DNA of 64,000 nucleotides, taken from positions 3,726,585-3,790,584 of the forward strand of contig NZ_CP055156.1 of NCBI RefSeq assembly GCF_014217805.1, in the 5' to 3' direction. The translations under genes were made by a program, and so were the position numbers. The notes under the pieces were generated by a model. That model made no database searches. It had not been told where the DNA came from and saw nothing but the letters and a program-made list of their open reading frames with translations. The first letter of the stretch is position 1. Every line of letters begins with the position of its first letter. Source of the DNA: Adhaeribacter swui (lineage in GTDB: Bacteria; Bacteroidota; Bacteroidia; Cytophagales; Hymenobacteraceae). This document shows positions 36,680-44,845 of this stretch, piece after piece.

Positions 36680-36931
36680 ATGCCACGAACTTCCAACATC
36701 GAGCACCAAGTAATTCATATTATCAGTAAAACCAAAGAAATAAAACCGTCCCGGTTACAAGCGCACGCCAATTTAAGCCGGGAGTTTGGTTTCGATACTG
36801 TTGACGTGGTAGATATAATCTTAGAATTAGAGAAAAGTTTTAAAATAACCATTCCGGACGAAGTTCCTTTGGATACGGTAGGTGATTTTATCCATTTCGT
36901 ATCCACCCAAACTTTTGCTAAGGCTAGTTAA
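36680..36931 (+). CDS. Acyl-carrier-like protein with Thr in place of the phosphopantetheine Ser
   Basis: 83 residues with the four-helix acyl carrier pattern: LSREFGFDTVDVVDIILELE followed by KSFKITIPDE, which aligns with the LGADSLDTVELVMALEEEF region of classical ACP. Where the family has DS, with Ser carrying 4'-phosphopantetheine, this protein has Asp39-Thr40 (codon ACT). It is thus probably not modified in the usual way. The gene starts 11 bases after the RND pump stop, runs on the same strand and is followed by a terminator. It is therefore the last gene of the efflux operon. Function is not established. Confidence 0.8.
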   Translation: MPRTSNIEHQVIHIISKTKEIKPSRLQAHANLSREFGFDTVDVVDIILELEKSFKITIPDEVPLDTVGDFIHFVSTQTFAKAS

Positions 36932-36979
36932 TCTATAAACACACAAGTCAATTTTTAAATTTTACGATTGTATAAAGCT

Positions 36980-37007
36980 AAAAGGCGAATCCGGTGATTC
37001 GCCTTTT
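36980..37007 (+). terminator. Terminator of the efflux operon
   Basis: A perfect 12-bp stem (36980-36991 with 36996-37007) closes a four-base loop and continues into T residues, about 50 bp after the carrier-like gene. Confidence 0.88.
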
Positions 37008-37312
37008 TTATGAATGTATTTAAATTAAAATTGAGTAGCAGCTAGATTAAAAACAAAGTCGGTTATCAGAGCCAGTTTCCACAATTCTCCACTTTAAAGC
37101 TTGTATGATTTACTTCTTTCGGCATCTGTACAGGCTGCTGGATGCGGTAGGTAGCCGTTTTCTTACTGGGGTGCTCGGGTTACTATCGTAGAGTGACTTC
37201 CTCTAACTGCTCACCTTGGTGAGGTTGATAGTAGTAAACTAATATACTAAAGTTTAACACATGGCATATCCTGCTGATGCCGACTTAAAGCTCTCCTGCA
37301 CAACCTGCACTT
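37008..37312. other. Gap before an IS3 OrfA remnant; no gene seen
   Basis: About 300 bases with stops in all frames. It may contain further unrecognisable transposon debris, since it adjoins the 3' end of a broken OrfA. No hairpin or promoter of note. Confidence 0.4.
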
Positions 37313-37588
37313 TTAGCAGAACTTTAAAGCTTTTTCAATGATGTATTTCAACGGTTGTAGGTCCAAAGCTAATTCAGCATAAATCGCCTCCAACCTTCTA
37401 TTCTCTTCTTCCAGTTCCTCGAGCCGTTTGAGTTCGGTGGCATCCATACTGTTGTAACGCTGTCGCTATATGGAGAAAGCCGCTTGGCTTACGCCATGCT
37501 CCTGGCTAATTTTAGTGACACCTTTGCCTTGCTTAAAATCTTTGAGAATTTTGACAATTTGTTAAGGAGTGAAGGTCTTCCTTTTTAT
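37313..37588 (-). pseudogene. Broken IS3-family OrfA (IS911/IS2-type)
   Basis: On the minus strand one frame reads KRKTFTP-stop-QIVKILKDFKQGKGVTKISQ, then EHGVSQAAFSI-stop-RQRYNSM, then ELKRLEELEEENRRLEAIYA and ELALDLQPLKYIIEKALKFC. This is the HTH plus leucine-zipper OrfA of IS3 elements. The usual Met is ATA, a Glu codon is TAA and a Trp codon is TAG. OrfB is absent on the left. The sequence just upstream of it (37593-37646) recurs in diverged form at 38919-38976. Confidence 0.83.
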
Positions 37589-37592
37589 AAAT

Positions 37593-37646
37593 AGTGTTTC
37601 AAGTTAAAAATTTGATCTTGCTAAACAATTCTATTTTCGGTTAAGC
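37593..37646. repeat. IS-end-like sequence, copy 1
   Basis: Lies just upstream of the broken OrfA. Aligned with 38919-38976 it shares TGTTT, AAGTTAA, CTAAA and TTCGG blocks in the same order and spacing, with roughly two-thirds identity by eye. The pair brackets the glycosyltransferase gene. Probably the end region of one IS type. Confidence 0.5.
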
Positions 37647-37808
37647 TGAAACAACTACTTAAGATTTCATTTTTTCATAGTGCTAGTTCTCTGCCTTCTA
37701 TTACTATTGATATAATGCATAGTATTATAAGAGAAATTACTGGCTCAATAAATAATTACTTTTCAATTCAAAAAAATAGAATTTATTATTTATATTAATA
37801 TATTGTAA

Positions 37809-37816
37809 TATTTTTG
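37809..37816 (+). promoter_or_regulatory. Possible -7 box for the GT14-type gene
   Basis: TATTTTTG fits TAnnTTTG exactly, in a very AT-rich leader about 90 bases before the ATG. The upstream partner is poor. Confidence 0.35.
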
Positions 37817-37905
37817 TATTCTATTTGTTTCTTAACTGATAATAGATAATAACTTAAGGAATTCAAGTATTTGCTTTCTTAAGGAATAAATCGAAACAAA
37901 AATCT

Positions 37906-38772
37906 ATGAAACTTGCCCATCTTATTCTTACGCATAACCACCCGGATCATTTAAAACGTCTTATTCAAAGGCTAACATATGGAGATGATGTTATTTTTAT
38001 TCACGTAGATAAAAAAGTAGACATAACTACGTTCCATAACTTAATTAGTAATAAAAATGTTTTTTTTATAAAAAATCGTACCTCCATTGATTGGGGTGCT
38101 TTTAATATAGTGAAGGCTACCCTTAAAAGCTTTCAAGAAATTCTGCATTCGGGCACAGAATACCAATACATCAATCTACTAAGCGGTTCTGACTACCCTT
38201 TGCAAATGCCTGTTACTATTCATCAATTTTTAACTGACCATCCCGGCAAAGCTTTTATGAATTACCGGTTTATTTATGATGATTGGCAAGAAGCAATACC
38301 CAGAATCAATGAATATCACCTAAATAATTACCAGTTCCCGGGCAGGTACAAAGTACAAAAGATAATGAATAGATTGCTACCTACTAGGACAATGCCTTAT
38401 GGCTTAGTACCTGTAGGACGCTCTCAATGGTTTACCATTCCTACTGAGTGCGTCAAGTATATTTTAGAGTATTGGGCAACACATCCTGCTTTAAGGAGAT
38501 TTACAAGGCTTACTTGGGCACCTGACGAATTTATCTTTCAAACCATTCTTTATAATTCAGAGTACCGACACATTTTGATTAATAATGATTTACGTCTCAT
38601 AGACTGGTCAGAAGGGAAAGCAAGTCCTAAAACTTTCACTCTAAAGGATAAAGATCAGCTTTTATCTTCTGATAAATTATTTGCCAGAAAATTTGATTCA
38701 AAGAATTGTCCGGAAATATTAGATTGTCTTGATAAAAAACTTATTTCCGTTCCACAAGTTAGCCCAGTATAG
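37906..38772 (+). CDS. GT14-type (core-2/I-branching) beta-1,6-N-acetylglucosaminyltransferase-like protein
   Basis: 288 residues. MKLAHLILTHNHPDHLKRLI, then DVIFIHVDKKVD, YINLLSGSDYPLQ and LTWAPDEFIFQTIL match the Branch family (GT14), which in bacteria is found in capsule and exopolysaccharide loci. The DEFIFQTIL Asp/Glu region is the usual catalytic part. There is no membrane anchor, so it is cytoplasmic, acting on lipid-linked or nucleotide-sugar-fed acceptors. Flanks are very AT-rich and hold IS3 debris on both sides, with no other polysaccharide genes nearby. This suggests arrival by transfer or loss of its neighbours. Acceptor unknown. Confidence 0.87.
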   Translation: MKLAHLILTHNHPDHLKRLIQRLTYGDDVIFIHVDKKVDITTFHNLISNKNVFFIKNRTSIDWGAFNIVKATLKSFQEILHSGTEYQYINLLSGSDYPLQMPVTIHQFLTDHPGKAFMNYRFIYDDWQEAIPRINEYHLNNYQFPGRYKVQKIMNRLLPTRTMPYGLVPVGRSQWFTIPTECVKYILEYWATHPALRRFTRLTWAPDEFIFQTILYNSEYRHILINNDLRLIDWSEGKASPKTFTLKDKDQLLSSDKLFARKFDSKNCPEILDCLDKKLISVPQVSPV

Positions 38773-38918
38773 CTGAGGCATTATGCTTGAAAGGTTGGGC
38801 GAATCGAATTAAAGCATCATATGATCTTTTATAATTGTAGTCCTGTAGCCAATTAGAAGTAATTTATCTCACTTCGCTTAAGTTTTCAAAAGTATAAGCA
38901 TCGAGTAAATTTCATAAG

Positions 38919-38976
38919 CACTGTTTTAAGTTAATATTTTTTCTTTTACTAAATAGTTCAATCTTCGGGGAAGTGT
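38919..38976. repeat. IS-end-like sequence, copy 2
   Basis: Diverged copy of 37593-37646 in the same orientation, on the other side of the glycosyltransferase gene. An 11-base perfect inverted repeat (CTGTTTTAAGT at 38921-38931 and its complement at 39001-39011) also bounds this patch. Confidence 0.45.
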
Positions 38977-39035
38977 ATACTTCCAATTATACTACGTTAT
39001 ACTTAAAACAGGGATATCGGTAGAATTCGATTTAC

Positions 39036-39632
39036 TTAATCCAGGTAAGGCCGAAACTTGACGGCGCTTAGCTTATTATTCCGGAACACAAGATAGATGT
39101 TGTCGGTACCGGTGTCGTTGCTGATCTGGATAATGTCAGGTATAGATTTTTCGGCAGTCAAAGTGGGGAACAAATGCTTTACTTGTTCTTTGGTTAAGCC
39201 AATTTGTAAAGGGTGAGTAAACACCCGCATTGAATCGCGGATTAAAGCCGATTGGTAAAAATACTTGTTTTCTTCGGCACTTACCCGGTAGAGTTCAACG
39301 TAGGAGTGGGCTTTCCGGATGGTGATGATGGTATCGGTTTGTCCGGCCGAAAACTTGTTAATCACTGGTTTTTTAACAACCTGATTCGTATGAAACAATT
39401 GTTGAACGGTACGAGTCGAAATAGAGTCAACCATAAAAGGTTGCGAGGCAAACGCATCCAAAATCAGAAGGGTATCCTGGTACGACGTAGTTCCGGAGTC
39501 GGTTAGCGATTGTAGCGCTTTGGGAGGCGGCTGCGGTTTACTCGACGTTATTTCTTTTTGATTATTTTGTTCGCAGGCGTAACCAAACAAAAGCAAAAAC
39601 CAATAAGCGGTGGAGGTAAAATAATTCCTCAT
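39036..39632 (-). CDS. Uncharacterised exported protein, possible lipoprotein
   Basis: 198 residues. An N-terminal hydrophobic segment (about 8-20, TAYWFLLLFGYACEQ) ends at a Cys followed by a polar, Pro-rich linker (KPQPPPK). This looks like a lipoprotein, although the residue three before Cys is not typical. The rest is mixed alpha/beta with no motif I recognise. RVFTHPLQIGLTKEQVKHLF near residue 137 resembles small repeat domains of Bacteroidetes surface proteins, but I make no claim. Monocistronic. Confidence 0.65.
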   Translation of the reverse strand: MRNYFTSTAYWFLLLFGYACEQNNQKEITSSKPQPPPKALQSLTDSGTTSYQDTLLILDAFASQPFMVDSISTRTVQQLFHTNQVVKKPVINKFSAGQTDTIITIRKAHSYVELYRVSAEENKYFYQSALIRDSMRVFTHPLQIGLTKEQVKHLFPTLTAEKSIPDIIQISNDTGTDNIYLVFRNNKLSAVKFRPYLD

Positions 39633-39780
39633 GAATTAGAAGCGGGTTTGTAAACTAGAACGCACCTAATAAAAGCAATTCAAGACAGAATACCTAACTC
39701 TTAAACTATATTCAATTTACAACCCAGTTATACAGTCGCCAGAGTTAGAGAATTTAAGAATTGAAATTATTACCGGATTT

Positions 39781-40560
39781 TTAAAAAATGGCTACCCGGT
39801 AGGCTTTCATGCGGCGGTCCAGACCGCGGGCATCGCCGCTGATGCGGTCGAGCAAAGCCCAGAAACGTGGGCCATGGTTTTTTTCGACGGTATGGGCTAA
39901 CTCGTGCAAAATCACGTAATCGCGTAAGGCTTCGGGCAAACGCATTAAATGTAAATTGAGGTTTATGTTATTCGTAGCGGAGCAGCTTCCCCAGCGCGTG
40001 CTCGTATTTTTAATAACTACTTTGTTAAAGGTAAAGCCAAACTTTTGCGCAAAATAAGCCAACCGGCCTGGTAAATAAGCTTTCGCTTCTAAGCGATAAG
40101 TCGCTTCTACCGATTGCCGGATAAATTGCTGTACTTCCGCATCGGTTTCTTCTTTATAACCCGGGTAAGTAACCAAAAGCGTATTACTCTGAATCCGGGC
40201 TTTATAAATGGTTTGTCCCGAAATGGCTTGTAACTGCAAGGTATGGTTAAACGTGCGGAAAGGTTTACTCGCGGAGTAAATGGTACGTTTATCTTCTTGC
40301 GCTTTAATATGATGCAAATGGTGCTGAACCCAGTCGGTTTTGCTGCGCAGGAATTCCTCGGCTTTTTCGAAACTTACCTGGGGGGGTACTGCAACCCGCA
40401 CGCCCGCTAAAGGTTTAATGCGAATACTGACGTGTTTGGCTTTTTTACTACGTTCTAAAAGTACGGTGCCGATACTTTCGATATAAATCTGGACTGAAGA
40501 AATAGATGGTGATCCCGCGCGCACAATAAATAATCTTGCTGACAATATAAAGTTACACAT
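39781..40560 (-). CDS. YgjP/SprT-like zinc metallopeptidase domain protein (DUF45)
   Basis: About 259 residues. The zinc motif is VILHELAHTVEKNHGPRFW, with HExxH and a downstream H in the WLAM-like NHGxxFW block. STRWGSCSATNNINLNLHLM just before it is the other DUF45 hallmark. The N-terminal part (VSIRIKPLAGVRVAVPPQVS) also fits. The protein is cytoplasmic and its role is unproven; in other bacteria such genes sit near restriction or repair systems, but none is here. The ATG at 40560 is the only ATG before the domain; the first 20 or so residues match nothing and the true start may be a rare codon inside. Confidence 0.85.
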   Translation of the reverse strand: MCNFILSARLFIVRAGSPSISSVQIYIESIGTVLLERSKKAKHVSIRIKPLAGVRVAVPPQVSFEKAEEFLRSKTDWVQHHLHHIKAQEDKRTIYSASKPFRTFNHTLQLQAISGQTIYKARIQSNTLLVTYPGYKEETDAEVQQFIRQSVEATYRLEAKAYLPGRLAYFAQKFGFTFNKVVIKNTSTRWGSCSATNNINLNLHLMRLPEALRDYVILHELAHTVEKNHGPRFWALLDRISGDARGLDRRMKAYRVAIF

Positions 40561-40610
40561 CCTTCCGGAAATAGCAAATAAACCGGGTTTACTTACGCCG
40601 GCATAAAAAC

Positions 40611-40642
40611 AAAAATCACTCCCCGTTAGAAGAGTGATTTTT
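40611..40642 (-). terminator. Terminator of the DUF1232 gene
   Basis: An 11-bp stem (40611-40621 with 40632-40642) closes a ten-base loop and has A/T runs at the base, about 20 bp after the stop on the minus strand. Confidence 0.75.
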
Positions 40643-40661
40643 AAAATTTTTAAATTTTATA

Positions 40662-41486
40662 TTAGCGCACGTTGCCACCTGCCCGGCTATCTGCGTCGTT
40701 GGAGCTGGGTATCCGGGTGCTATCGGTGGTGGCGGCGCGTACGTTTGGTTCGCCAGCTCCGGAAGAAGTAGCCCGGATGGCCGAATCATCGGGCGTGTTG
40801 CTTTCGGTTTGCAAATCGTGCGGTGTAAACTCTTTTACTCCTAATTTCTCCGCGTCGTTTTTTAAAGTTCCGTCTTCGTTGCGTTTCTGCGACGATGTAC
40901 TGTTTTCCGGGTTTATTGTCTGGCTACTGCCAACTGACTGGTTGGTAGCGTTGTGGGCGTTAGGAGTAGAGGCATAGTTATTTTCGGGAGAACCGTACTT
41001 GGGGGTAGTATTGGAGGTATCTACCGGTTGGCTGCTGCTCACCACGGCATTTTGAACGGTTTGTACCTGGTTGCCTCTTTCCCATTCTTCAAATTTATCC
41101 ATTTCCGATTTAATGCCGGTCATAAACCAAGCCAGCAAAGCCGCATCGTCGAGCAAACCAATTACCGGGATAAAATCTGGTACAAAATCAATCGGCGATA
41201 AAAAGTACAAAATTACCGCAATACCGCCTACTACCGTGCTGGTCGGGATGCCGGTATACTCGCCGGTTACGGCCGCTTTAATCATCCGGGACAATGTTTG
41301 CAAGCTTTCCCAAACTTCATGAGCCAGGGTGCCTACATCTTTTTTCTGACTGGCTTTGGTATAAGCATCATTTAAAAGTTTTTTTACCCGTAAAGGTTTC
41401 TTCAGGTATTCTTCGGCGTTTTTAAGAATATTTTTAAAAATCGAGGATTCGGATATTTTCTGGCCGGTGCTTTTGTTATTTTCCAT
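40662..41486 (-). CDS. YkvA/DUF1232 membrane protein with a long disordered C-terminus
   Basis: 274 residues. The core VGGIAVILYFLSPIDFVPDF followed by IPVIGLLDDAALLAWFM (about 85-125) is the DUF1232 signature, a short membrane-associated domain of unknown role. Before it is a helical, Lys-rich N-terminus. After about residue 150 the chain is low in hydrophobic residues and rich in Ser, Thr, Asn, Asp and Gly, so probably disordered. The tail is unusually long for the family. It has its own terminator. Confidence 0.82.
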   Translation of the reverse strand: MENNKSTGQKISESSIFKNILKNAEEYLKKPLRVKKLLNDAYTKASQKKDVGTLAHEVWESLQTLSRMIKAAVTGEYTGIPTSTVVGGIAVILYFLSPIDFVPDFIPVIGLLDDAALLAWFMTGIKSEMDKFEEWERGNQVQTVQNAVVSSSQPVDTSNTTPKYGSPENNYASTPNAHNATNQSVGSSQTINPENSTSSQKRNEDGTLKNDAEKLGVKEFTPHDLQTESNTPDDSAIRATSSGAGEPNVRAATTDSTRIPSSNDADSRAGGNVR

Positions 41487-41703
41487 AGTAGCAAGTGGTT
41501 GATGTATCTGGTTAAGTCTGCTGAATTTAAAAAATTGCTGTTTTACTGTTTTTTATTATAACGTAAACCGAAGCAAATGTAGCATAAAATTTTAGCTGCC
41601 TACCTTATACTGGTTTACGTAAAAATAGTTAAGCAAGACTATGAACAAAACAAAAGCAAACCCGAAAGCACTGATATAATTTAAAAAAATACGATGGCAT
41701 AAA

Positions 41704-41754
41704 ATAAAAAGCCCAGGTAGCAGGAGCAAACATCCTGGTACCCGAGCTTTTTAT
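41704..41754 (-). terminator. Terminator of the NlpC/P60 gene
   Basis: A stem with three mismatches (41704-41725 with 41733-41754), A/T runs at the base and a seven-base loop lies just past the stop on the minus strand. Confidence 0.7.
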
Positions 41755-41769
41755 TATAAATGTAGCTGA

Positions 41770-42381
41770 TTATAAGTTTACGCGACCGGCCGCATAATAA
41801 TTTCGGGCGTAATAAGCCTGGTTTAACGATGATACCATTACGCCTCCGTTACTGGCCGAATGAACAAATTTGTTATTGTTTAAGTAAATGCCCACGTGGT
41901 AAATGGGTTTACCTGGGCCGCGACGGAAGAAAACTAAATCACCAGCTTTGATTGCTGATTTCTTAATGCGTTCTACGCTCTGAAACATGGAGCGGGAGCT
42001 GTGGGTAAGCGTAATGCCGTAAACTTCTTTATAAACTTTAGAAACAAAGCCGGAGCAATCGGTTCCTTTTTTAGAAGCGGCGCCACTCCGGTAAGGAGTA
42101 CCCAGCCATTCGGCCACGGTTGCCAAGAGCTGTTTGTTTTCGGAGTAATTTAACTTAACCCCCAGGGTTTGAGCGTAGTAATTATAGTAAAGGGTGTCTT
42201 TAAAGCTGGTGGTGGGCGCCGTAGTTTCAGTTATAATCGGATCTTCGGGTAAGTTCAAGGGCAAAACCGAAGCCGTTTCTACGGTATTTAATTTAGCATT
42301 TTTATTAGTAGGGGTATGCTCAAAAAAGAGCGATAAAGTCATAGAAAGTGCGGCGCAACTACCTAAAATAATGTTTTTCAT
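41770..42381 (-). CDS. NlpC/P60 (C40) family cell-wall peptidase
   Basis: 203 residues. A signal-like N-terminal segment (about 4-22) and a linker precede a C40 domain. TPYRSGAASKKGTDCSGFVS holds the catalytic Cys, and PIYHVGIYLNNNKFVHS holds the catalytic His. RSMFQSVERIKKSAIKAGDL leads into the LVFFRRG strand. It would cleave gamma-D-Glu-diamino acid bonds in peptidoglycan stems, in the periplasm. No SH3 targeting domain is attached, so specificity may come from a partner. Monocistronic, with a clear terminator. Confidence 0.9.
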   Translation of the reverse strand: MKNIILGSCAALSMTLSLFFEHTPTNKNAKLNTVETASVLPLNLPEDPIITETTAPTTSFKDTLYYNYYAQTLGVKLNYSENKQLLATVAEWLGTPYRSGAASKKGTDCSGFVSKVYKEVYGITLTHSSRSMFQSVERIKKSAIKAGDLVFFRRGPGKPIYHVGIYLNNNKFVHSASNGGVMVSSLNQAYYARNYYAAGRVNL

Positions 42382-42600
42382 CTGGTTGGGTTAGAATGAT
42401 ACAATACGCTAAGCGTTTACTGGCAAAAACTAAAATTTTTTAAAATTCAAGGTTAAAAATGAAACCTTAAAAAGTAACCAATAGTATAAAATTGATTATT
42501 CAATCTTGATTTGTTGACTAAAATTAGATAATTAATTTTAACATCCAAGAGCCGTCAGAAAAAAAATCTTTCTTTCGTGCAACATATCTCTGAAATTTAC

Positions 42601-42618
42601 AATAACAATATTGTTATT
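42601..42618. promoter_or_regulatory. Perfect 18-bp palindrome upstream of the HExxH gene
   Basis: AATAACAATATTGTTATT reads the same on both strands and stands about 50 bases before the ATG at 42667. Its size and place suit an operator for a dimeric regulator. No regulator gene is adjacent. Confidence 0.55.
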
Positions 42619-42666
42619 TTTACAGGATTATACTAAACCTATATTTTGCATTTCTCCGTTGCCCGC

Positions 42667-42975
42667 ATGAAATTTAACGAAATTAAAATTGTTGAAAATT
42701 CGTGGTTCGCCCGCCTTGCCCGTTTAGTGTTACGGACTGATAATGTGGCAATGGTGCTCGGAAAGGCCATTCATTTAAGCGGCGTTAAAAAAGAAGCGTT
42801 CTTGCGTAACCAGGCTTGGGTAGCCCACGAGCACTGCCATTTGCAGCAATTTAAAAAATATGGTTTTTTTCGGTTTCTTTGGCTTTATCTAATAGAGTCC
42901 ATGAAGGTGGGGTATTATCATAATAAATTTGAGGTAGAAGCGCGCTTAGCAGAAAAAACGCTGGATGCAAAATAA
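42667..42975 (+). CDS. Small zincin-like protein with an HExxH motif
   Basis: About 102 residues from the ATG at 42667; an upstream in-frame TTG at 42646 is less likely. WVAHEHCHLQQFKKYGF contains H-E-H-C-H, the HExxH pattern of metallopeptidases, and KFEVEARLAEK further on could give the third ligand Glu as in minimal zincins. There is no signal peptide, but a hydrophobic, aromatic stretch (FFRFLWLYLIESMKVGYY) sits between the two. It resembles DUF4157-like core domains. Activity is inferred. The gene precedes the thioesterase gene on the same strand. Confidence 0.72.
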   Translation: MKFNEIKIVENSWFARLARLVLRTDNVAMVLGKAIHLSGVKKEAFLRNQAWVAHEHCHLQQFKKYGFFRFLWLYLIESMKVGYYHNKFEVEARLAEKTLDAK

Positions 42976-43098
42976 TTCAGCCAAGCCTTGGTGAAACATT
43001 TAAGTTGGGATTAAGTTTTGTTAAAATACTTCCGGTGTAACCCGGGTAGTAACCTTAAATCTACTTGTAATTTTACCAACATCTTAAAACCAATTTGT

Positions 43099-43623
43099 AT
43101 GAAAATAGATAGGGACAACCTGGTTAAAGTGCCCGAAAGCAAAATGTTTGTCCGTTTTCAGGATTGCGATGCTTTGGGCCATTTAAATAATGTGCGCTAT
43201 TTCGATTATTTTTTAAATACCCGCGAAGAACATACCCGCTATTATTATGCTTTAAATTTAATGGAGCTTGCCAAAAAATACCGGGCCAACTGGGTTGTTA
43301 CCAATCACCAGATTGCCTATGTGCGGCCAGCCGATTTAGGCGAAAACATCATAATTCAAACCCAACTTATTTATTTCGATAATAATAGCATTGTAATTGA
43401 AGCCTCGATGTATAACGAAAACCGGAGCCATTTAAAATCTTTACTATGGTCTACGATGCGGTACGTGAGTGCCGAAACTGCCCGGTCTACGGAACATCCG
43501 GAAGAAATATTGGAAATGCTGGCTGCCGTGCAGGTGGCGCAAAAAGAACACCGGCCCGAAGGTTTTCATAATCGCATCACGGAAATTACCCAAGCTTTAA
43601 AGCGCGCTCAAGCTACGTCTTAA
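43099..43623 (+). CDS. Acyl-CoA thioesterase family protein (hotdog fold)
   Basis: About 174 residues. FVRFQDCDALGHLNNVRYFD is the 4HBT/FadM signature with the catalytic Asp, followed by YFLNTREEHTRYYY and VTNHQIAYVRPADLGENI. It hydrolyses acyl-thioesters in the cytoplasm. I start at the ATG at 43099 because the 27 residues encoded before it match nothing and look like leader sequence. Longer at its C-terminus than the YbgC-type protein at 15.2 kb. Confidence 0.87.
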   Translation: MKIDRDNLVKVPESKMFVRFQDCDALGHLNNVRYFDYFLNTREEHTRYYYALNLMELAKKYRANWVVTNHQIAYVRPADLGENIIIQTQLIYFDNNSIVIEASMYNENRSHLKSLLWSTMRYVSAETARSTEHPEEILEMLAAVQVAQKEHRPEGFHNRITEITQALKRAQATS

Positions 43624-43715
43624 CCTTAAAATTTACTGCCTTATAAACCATCTGGTAATCAAACCGTACTACAAGTGCAATTAATTAGATGTATAACGGA
43701 TTAAATTTTTAAAAT

Positions 43716-44270
43716 ATGAGTGACAAACTGGAAGGAAAAAAAGTAGCTATTTTGGCCGAAGATGGTTTTGAGCAGTCGGAATTAGAACAACCCAAAAAAG
43801 CCTTAGAAGAGGCCGGTGCCACTACCCACGTAATTTCTTCAAAATCTGGTAAAATCAAAGCCTGGGACGAAACCGATTGGGGCGATAAAGTAGCCGTAGA
43901 TAAAACTTTAGACGAAGTTTCGGTGGCCGATTACGATGCCTTGTTACTGCCCGGCGGCGTAATGAACCCGGATAAGTTGCGGGCTAACCCAACCGCCGTG
44001 AGCTTTGTGAAAGATTTTTTAACTGCCAACAAACCCGTAGCTGCTATTTGCCACGGTCCCTGGACTTTAATTGAAACCGGCCTGATTTCAGGCAAAACCC
44101 TGACGAGCTACGAATCTATTAAAACAGATTTAAAAAATGCCGGCGTAAACTGGGTGGATCAGGAAGTAGTGGTAGATGGTAATTTAGTAACCAGCCGCAA
44201 ACCCGATGATATACCGGCTTTTAACAAACAAATAATTGAATCGTTTGCGTTGGTAGGTGCCGGCGCTTAA
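43716..44270 (+). CDS. DJ-1/PfpI family protein (YhbO/YraA-type)
   Basis: 184 residues. KVAILAEDGFEQSELEQPKK opens the domain (Glu of the catalytic set). ALLLPGGVMNPDKLR and AAICHGPWTLIETGL give the nucleophile Cys in the elbow, with the neighbouring His. Family roles include deglycase-like and stress protection, and some are called protease I or general stress protein 18; the exact activity is disputed in the literature. Cytoplasmic. It is followed by tRNA-Val. Confidence 0.9.
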   Translation: MSDKLEGKKVAILAEDGFEQSELEQPKKALEEAGATTHVISSKSGKIKAWDETDWGDKVAVDKTLDEVSVADYDALLLPGGVMNPDKLRANPTAVSFVKDFLTANKPVAAICHGPWTLIETGLISGKTLTSYESIKTDLKNAGVNWVDQEVVVDGNLVTSRKPDDIPAFNKQIIESFALVGAGA

Positions 44271-44342
44271 CCAATAATTATTCTTGTTTTCAAGGATTTA
44301 ACGCCAAGTTTCTCTTGCTATTACAGCGCCATTACGCAATAC

Positions 44343-44373
44343 CTTGCGGATTAAGAGAAAATAGCTAGTTTTG
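44343..44373 (+). promoter_or_regulatory. tRNA-Val promoter of Bacteroidetes type
   Basis: CTTG at 44343-44346, 19 bases, then TAGTTTTG at 44366-44373 (exact TAnnTTTG). The box ends ten bases before the tRNA, the same distance as for tRNA-Ser in this window. Confidence 0.7.
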
Positions 44374-44383
44374 CCCCAGCTAA

Positions 44384-44458
44384 GGGGTGTTAGCTCAGCT
44401 GGTTCAGAGCGCTACCTTGACAGGGTAGAGGTCACTGGTTCGAACCCAGTACGCCTCA
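44384..44458 (+). tRNA. tRNA-Val(GAC)
   Basis: 75 bases. The acceptor GGGGTGT pairs with ACGCCTC (two G-U), the D arm is GCTC/GAGC, and the anticodon stem CTACC/GGTAG encloses TTGACAG with GAC at 44419-44421. The T arm is ACTGG/CCAGT with loop TTCGAAC. The discriminator is A and CCA is not encoded. Confidence 0.96.
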
Positions 44459-44466
44459 CAAAATTT

Positions 44467-44496
44467 AAAAAAGCATCCCCAAAGGGATGCTTTTTT
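44467..44496 (+). terminator. Terminator after tRNA-Val
   Basis: A 13-bp perfect stem (44467-44479 with 44484-44496) closes a four-base loop and runs into T residues. It begins eight bases after the tRNA. Confidence 0.9.
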
Positions 44497-44617
44497 TATG
44501 TATTCCGGGTTCTAACATTGGAAAGGATTCCGCGTGCTATTGCCCAAAAAATTAATATAATAAGATAGCGGCTTCTTGCAATAACATTCTGTTTGCAGAT
44601 TGGAGCTAAATTAAAAT

Positions 44618-44845
44618 CTAGACTTTTTGATGAATAGGTTGCAGGTAGAGATTTTCTTTTTTGAAAGTAAAGCTCTCGGATGTATTTACGCATCCAAAAA
44701 TATCTAAGGCAAAACATGTAAATTCATCTTGCTCTGCCGCTCCCGGAAATGCCGGATGCTGGTTTTTTTCGTATAAATAAACTTTATCGGTATCGCGGTG
44801 GCGCACAATACAAAATTTGCTTAAATCTATGTTGGCTAGGCTCAT
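44618..44845 (-). CDS. Small uncharacterised protein
   Basis: 75 residues. No signal peptide or membrane helix. The chain reads like a short beta-rich fold (FCIVRHRDTDKVYLYEKN, then FTCFALDIFGCVN), and I recognise no family. ATG start and an AT-rich upstream region support a real gene, but its small size and lack of relatives in the window keep certainty low. Confidence 0.5.
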   Translation of the reverse strand: MSLANIDLSKFCIVRHRDTDKVYLYEKNQHPAFPGAAEQDEFTCFALDIFGCVNTSESFTFKKENLYLQPIHQKV

